This document shows positions 55,101 to 61,100 of a stretch of DNA of 64,000 bases, in pieces. Under the pieces are notes generated by a model. That model was not told where the DNA came from and did not search any database. It saw nothing but the letters and a program-made list of their open reading frames with translations. Numbering within the stretch: the first letter of the stretch is position 1; every line of letters starts with the position of its first letter. Origin of the DNA: Styela clava (taxonomy: Eukaryota; Chordata; Ascidiacea; Stolidobranchia; Styelidae). The stretch spans positions 3,782,001 through 3,846,000 of the forward strand of contig NC_135255.1 of the NCBI RefSeq assembly GCF_964204865.1, given 5' to 3'. Both the position numbers and the translations under genes were made by a program.

Positions 55101-58100
55101 AGCAGGTTCAAAAGCATAATTTTATTGTAAAAGACCTTTCAATGCATATTATCTAGTTTGGTCATTTTTAGGTTTACTTGAGAGAATTCTGATCTCTTTA
55201 CTAAACGTAGTCTTTTCTTTGAAGCAATAACAAATTTTTTTCAAACTTTAGGAAGACACTTTCCAAACCAACACAATTTTAACACCTGGTGAAGTATACA
55301 CTTTGCTCGTAACTCCTATCACAGCTGAAGGACCATTAACAGAAATGGATTCACAATTCACAACTCGTTAGTTTTTATCATAAACTTATTTACTTCTAAT
55401 ATTAGTCAGATTATTTATATATTTAGTGAAAATTCATCTGTGTCCTGATAAGGGAATTTGAATTGCTGCAATTGTTATGTTGGCATCTTAGGTCACAGAT
55501 CTTGTGTTGAAGTTCGGGGGACCTTTCGCTCAAATCAAGCCTACCCTTTTCTGCAAAGTGTTGTAAACTGAAGGCTATTTTGAATTGAAAAGATTTCATT
55601 CCTCCAATCGAGTACTGTTCCTTATGCTTTAAGCAGATTTTTGCACAGAGCCTTGTTCAAAACGAATAAGCATTCAAGTAAAAAAGTACTTAAAGAAAAC
55701 ACAATTTGTCATCTTCAAAGAATAAATTTACAATTTTGTTAATCTGTTTTATATTCAGCAACGTTGACAAGACCTTATAACGTACGAGCAACAAATATTA
55801 CCATGGATTCCTTCAATATTGCGTGGGATCCTGACAATTATGCAAATGTAAGTTACACTAAGAATATCATTCTAATAAAAACTTTCAATATGTTTATTGA
55901 AGAGTAGAATGTGTTATAACTTATAGGACTATATACAAAAAAAGTCAGAAAAATTCCGAATACAGTGTGTTCATTTCAAACTGGCCTTACCGAATCTTTT
56001 TTGTGACCATTGAAAAGGTATCCTACTTATAATACTGTTTTGCAAGAATTGAACCAACACCAAAAATGATTATTGGATAATACTAAAGCAAGCTAAGCAA
56101 ATGTTATTGACAAAAGTAATTTTGCTTTACTGCTAATAAATCATGAATTGAGTATTTTCAAAATATTATGTTTACATTCTGACATCATAATCTGTCATTG
56201 GCTTTTGTTTACCTTCAATACATCTTTTATCTTTTTATCAATATATGAAAAATTTTAGGTTTATTCCGTTAAAGTCATTTATCTTGGTTATGGTGATGAC
56301 AGAGGAGAAGTTGTTGTTTACGAAAGCACTGGTTTGAATAATCCTGACATTGATGTCAAGGGACTTCCATCCGGTGGAAAGTTTAGAATTGAAGTTGCCA
56401 ACAGAGCGAATGGTGCAACATCGAGAACAACATCTATTGAGGAAACTATATGTATGACAATATATGATCATTTCATCTAAACACTTTTCAACATGGCTTA
56501 TCAGAACTATTGTTATTTTAGATCCAGCACCTTTAGCCAGTTTAGAGCAACTAGGAAGAAATTTGGACAATGTTCGGATGACATTTATTCCTGGACCTGG
56601 TGATGCAGATCAATTTATATTCACAATTGCCGAAGAAAATAATCCTACTGTTGTGTTAAAAACTGTTACGGTAAACGTTTAAGGTTTATTACAATAGGTA
56701 ATAAGATATAGGCAGTTTTTAAAATAACTCATAGATGTAGATGGTTGTAATTATTTTAGACATTATGCTAATACAAGTTTAAAATAAGATACATTTTTTT
56801 AATATTTCAACATTTCAATATAGGTACCGTTGACAGATGACAGGGATATAAACAACATTGTTTCATTTACTAACTTATCCCCTAATGAAAAATTCATCGT
56901 CACTGGATATGCACAACGTGGAGATCTTAGAAGTTCAGAAACTACTAGTCCAGCTCAAACAGGTGCGAATAGAATATTCAGGATTCATTTTGAGATGTAT
57001 GTTAATGTGTTGTTCGTTTATAATTCATTGTTATTGGGTACAAAGTCTTCTCAATGATTACTCTAAAACATTGTTATTGATGTCTGTATTCATGTTGTTG
57101 TTGCTGACACAAAATATCTTTTTGCTCTCTGACTGATTGACCAGTCGCTTTTTACTGTTTATTAGAAGAAGGACAAATTTTTACAGTTATTTATTTTGTT
57201 CTGTATGTATTGGACCTAACACAATATGTATGTTTTCAGTAAAACAATAAGCATTCATTTTTATAGAGTTGAGCATTGATCACTTTTTATTTTTTGTTCA
57301 AATTTCAATCATTTCATCAATATACAGAATCAGCTGGTGCTCCAACAAATCTTCGGGTAGAGGACAAAACCACATCATCATTTGTCATTAAATGGGATAG
57401 AGATGACAGCGCTGATGTGAGTACATTTTATTCTTTATTACTACATTTGTTGAAGGTCTTTATTGTTGTTGGAATTTGGATGAAATTATACAACATAAGT
57501 TAAAATAGTAAAATCAGGCTAAAAGGAACTTTTATCCTATATTATTGATTTAGTAAGTTTTTCTTTATAATGATGTAACTGGTAAGCTTGGCAACATTTT
57601 TCAGTCATATTACCTGCAAGTCTTCCGTCTTGGTGAGGAAGGGCAATTCAGAATATATGGCAACAATGGTCTGACAGAACCACAACAAACACTGGATAGA
57701 CTAACACCTGGAAGAACATATAGGATACAGCTTGCTAGTGTTCGCAGAGGAGTAACTTCAGATACAACAACTATTGAGGAAACTGTCGGTGAGATTAAAT
57801 ACTTTCATTTCGACATGACCTTTGATCTATGAGACGAAAATACTGGAGTGGGCGCAATGTCATAAAGATTTGGTATAAAAATATTAGCCAAACAATATTA
57901 TCTCCAGCATTTCAATGGTATCGACGTTTTGTGGCACTTTCATGGAAATCGAAATATTGGCTCAGTATATATACGGTATATTAAATTGTCTAGCACAGTG
58001 GTTCTCGAACTTTTTAAGCCGCGTCCCGATTTTTAGAATTTGACAAGTCTCCTGCCCCACCTCAAGAATAACTAGCTAACAATAAGCTACAAATAACAGA

Positions 58101-61100
58101 TAGTAAGGCGAAAACATGTTTTATTCGAAAAGCACATTGAAAATATGTGGATGGATCGTAAATATCCAAAATAAGGTGGTTCACCTCTCACCGTTTGACA
58201 ACCACTGGTCTAGCAGGTATTGCCCCTTTATAGACATAACACAATGTTGATATCCACTGACTTTAGATAGATATTTATAGAAAGAGAAGAAATGCTAACT
58301 GTCATAACACTGGTAAAATAACATGAATCGACTTGCTTTTGTCTGCAGTTGATACAAGATATATTAAAGTTGAAAATCATTATATACTGGATATAATTTT
58401 TTCTTAATTTAAAAACAAGTACAAATTAAAACATCTCATATTTTCAGATCTCATACCACCTCAAAACTTAAGACTTCAAGAAGTTGGAGAGGATTATATC
58501 ATTGTCAGATTCGACATTGCACCTAGTTATTTTGACGGTATTACCTTTCAACTTGCATCTAAAGTATTTCCGGATTCTATTATTGACGGCACAACGGTAT
58601 GTATATGTTACTCTGAATGAAGCATGAGCCGAAACATCGTTATTTTATTGCATCAAGTTTTAAATAGGAATTTTAATGGAAAAACTAAGCGTTTTGTTCA
58701 TATCATAATTTTGAATCAAAATTTTTGTACAACTACCGTAATACTCCAAGCGTATTCCATACGTGATGACAAATGCTATAGAATGGATTGGGTTCTTTTT
58801 ACTTTAGGCTCGTTTGATGTCTTCAAATATTTATTTTTATTCCCTGTATTTGAACAAACTGCAAATTCGTATTTTTAGAATACTTTTACTCTTTTTTTTG
58901 TCATAGAATTAAAGTTCACATACTTTGTGTCAGTATCTTTGTTTTATATATTTCGTTTTTTCCATTTTATTCTTTTTGTTTTTTGTTTTTTCATGTTGTT
59001 TCAATTTAATTCCGTTGACAGGTAAAAGTAGTTGATGGGAAATACAATCCTTTGGTTAGATTTTCTAATCTTGAACCAGGAACAGAATACCTCATTACCG
59101 GATTTTCTTATGTTGAAGGATATGAAAGTGAACCAGTAACATTGGAGGTCCAGACTGGTATGTCATTTTTCAAAATAATATAAGTTAATAATGATGACTC
59201 TGCATTTGTATACAATATGATTTACTCAAATAACTCAAGTAACTGATATATTTTCTGATATATTTTTTACACTCGTGCATTTCTTGTTAATAAGCAATTT
59301 AAATGGATGTTATCAATTTTAGAACAACCTCCACCACGCCCAACTAACGTTCGAGTGGATGATTTGGCAACAACTTCATTTACTGTTAGATGGGATGAAC
59401 ACGAAGATGTTGATGTGAGTATTGAATTCATCTTGTATTCATTTTTAATTCTATAATTGAACTTCTCACAATAATCTGGCTTAGTTATAATCCATTAAAT
59501 CTGCTAACACTACAAAACTGTTTCATTTATTTGATTTCAACAAGGCCCTGTAAAAACTCTTAAGTATAGTTGTTCATTCTCACATTATTTTTATGAAAGT
59601 ATTCAATCTCAGCAACATTGTTTTATTATTTCAGCTGTACTCATGTGAAGTATTCTTTGAGCCACAGCCTGGTGTAATAGGCACTCGGGGTAGAGTATAT
59701 CGCAATACTGCACTTGAATCACCAGAAGTTATTTTGACTGAACTTACTCCCGGAGCTCGGTATACGATTGTAGTTGCTAACATTGTAGGACGAAGAACAT
59801 CTGAAACTGTTGAACTATCAGAAAGAACATGTGAATGTTTTATATTTTATTTATACGACAGGCATTGTTCTATTTATATTATTTTTATTTGGTATTCAGT
59901 ACAAGATATGGTTACAGGCAAAGTAGACTACATGGTAGCAGTTCTTTTTCAAAATTCACTAACAAATGTTTTGAAACGCACACAATAAAATTAACAGTTC
60001 ACTTTCAAAGATTTCCCACTAGGTACACATTTTTTGGCTTAATACAATTAGATACAAGGTAGTCACTGTCTTTCTCATATCAAGTGATCATATATTGCCG
60101 GATTATTTTGAAAAGGTTACTCTCTTACTAGCTTTATAGACAGTAAGATACTTAATGCTGTGATTAGAAATGCTATCTTTCATTTCATGTGTGGGAGATT
60201 TCATTATATCTAAAATTATTTCAGCATGATCATCATATCTTAAAATTTATTTTGTGAAAGATAGGTTCAATCATAATTTGAGAGCAAAATAATTGAATTG
60301 GGTTTGTTCTAAACTTTTTTAATTAGTATAGTTTAATTTGAGCGAATTTGAATACCTGATTTCAATTCAGCTTCATTCTCTTTCAAACATTTGCTTAGCT
60401 TTTATAGTCCTCCAATTATTTTACCACTCTTTTTAACTTTCAATTTGTTCTTTTTTAAGATCCTTTGCAGCTGAAAAGTTTCGAACAAACTGGTGAAGGT
60501 TTTGATTTCGTCAGATTACAATTTCTACCTGGAGAAGGAGTTGTTGATGATTTCACATTCACTATTGCACGAGCTGATAACATAGAAACAATATTAGAAT
60601 CTACAAGGGTAAACTAAAGACTATATGATTGATTTCTTTTTGTTGGCTCCACTATTATATTCTACAGTCTCTAACTTTGCATTATTTTTAGGTTGACATT
60701 ATAAATGGAAGAGTGAACAATGTTGTTACATTTAATGATTTATCTCCTAATACGCAATATGTTGTATCTGGATATTCAACAAGTGGAAATAAGAATAGCG
60801 CAGTAACCAATATCATGGCCAAAACAAGTACATTTTATTTATTCAAGTTGGTTTATAGTTGATGTTATTCTGGATTCTGGGAGGATAACACAAGTCTATA
60901 AATATATCTTTTTTGTTGATCGAATTATACTACTTTGTATTGCATGCCCTATATTCTTTAGATACCGTTATTATGTAGTACATGTGCAAGAGTGATATGT
61001 CACAGATGCCTGTTGCATGTAATTGGGTAGTATATGTTAAATACTAAATTATAGTATCTTCTTATCATTTTTATAAAATATTTTCCATTACTACAGGAGG

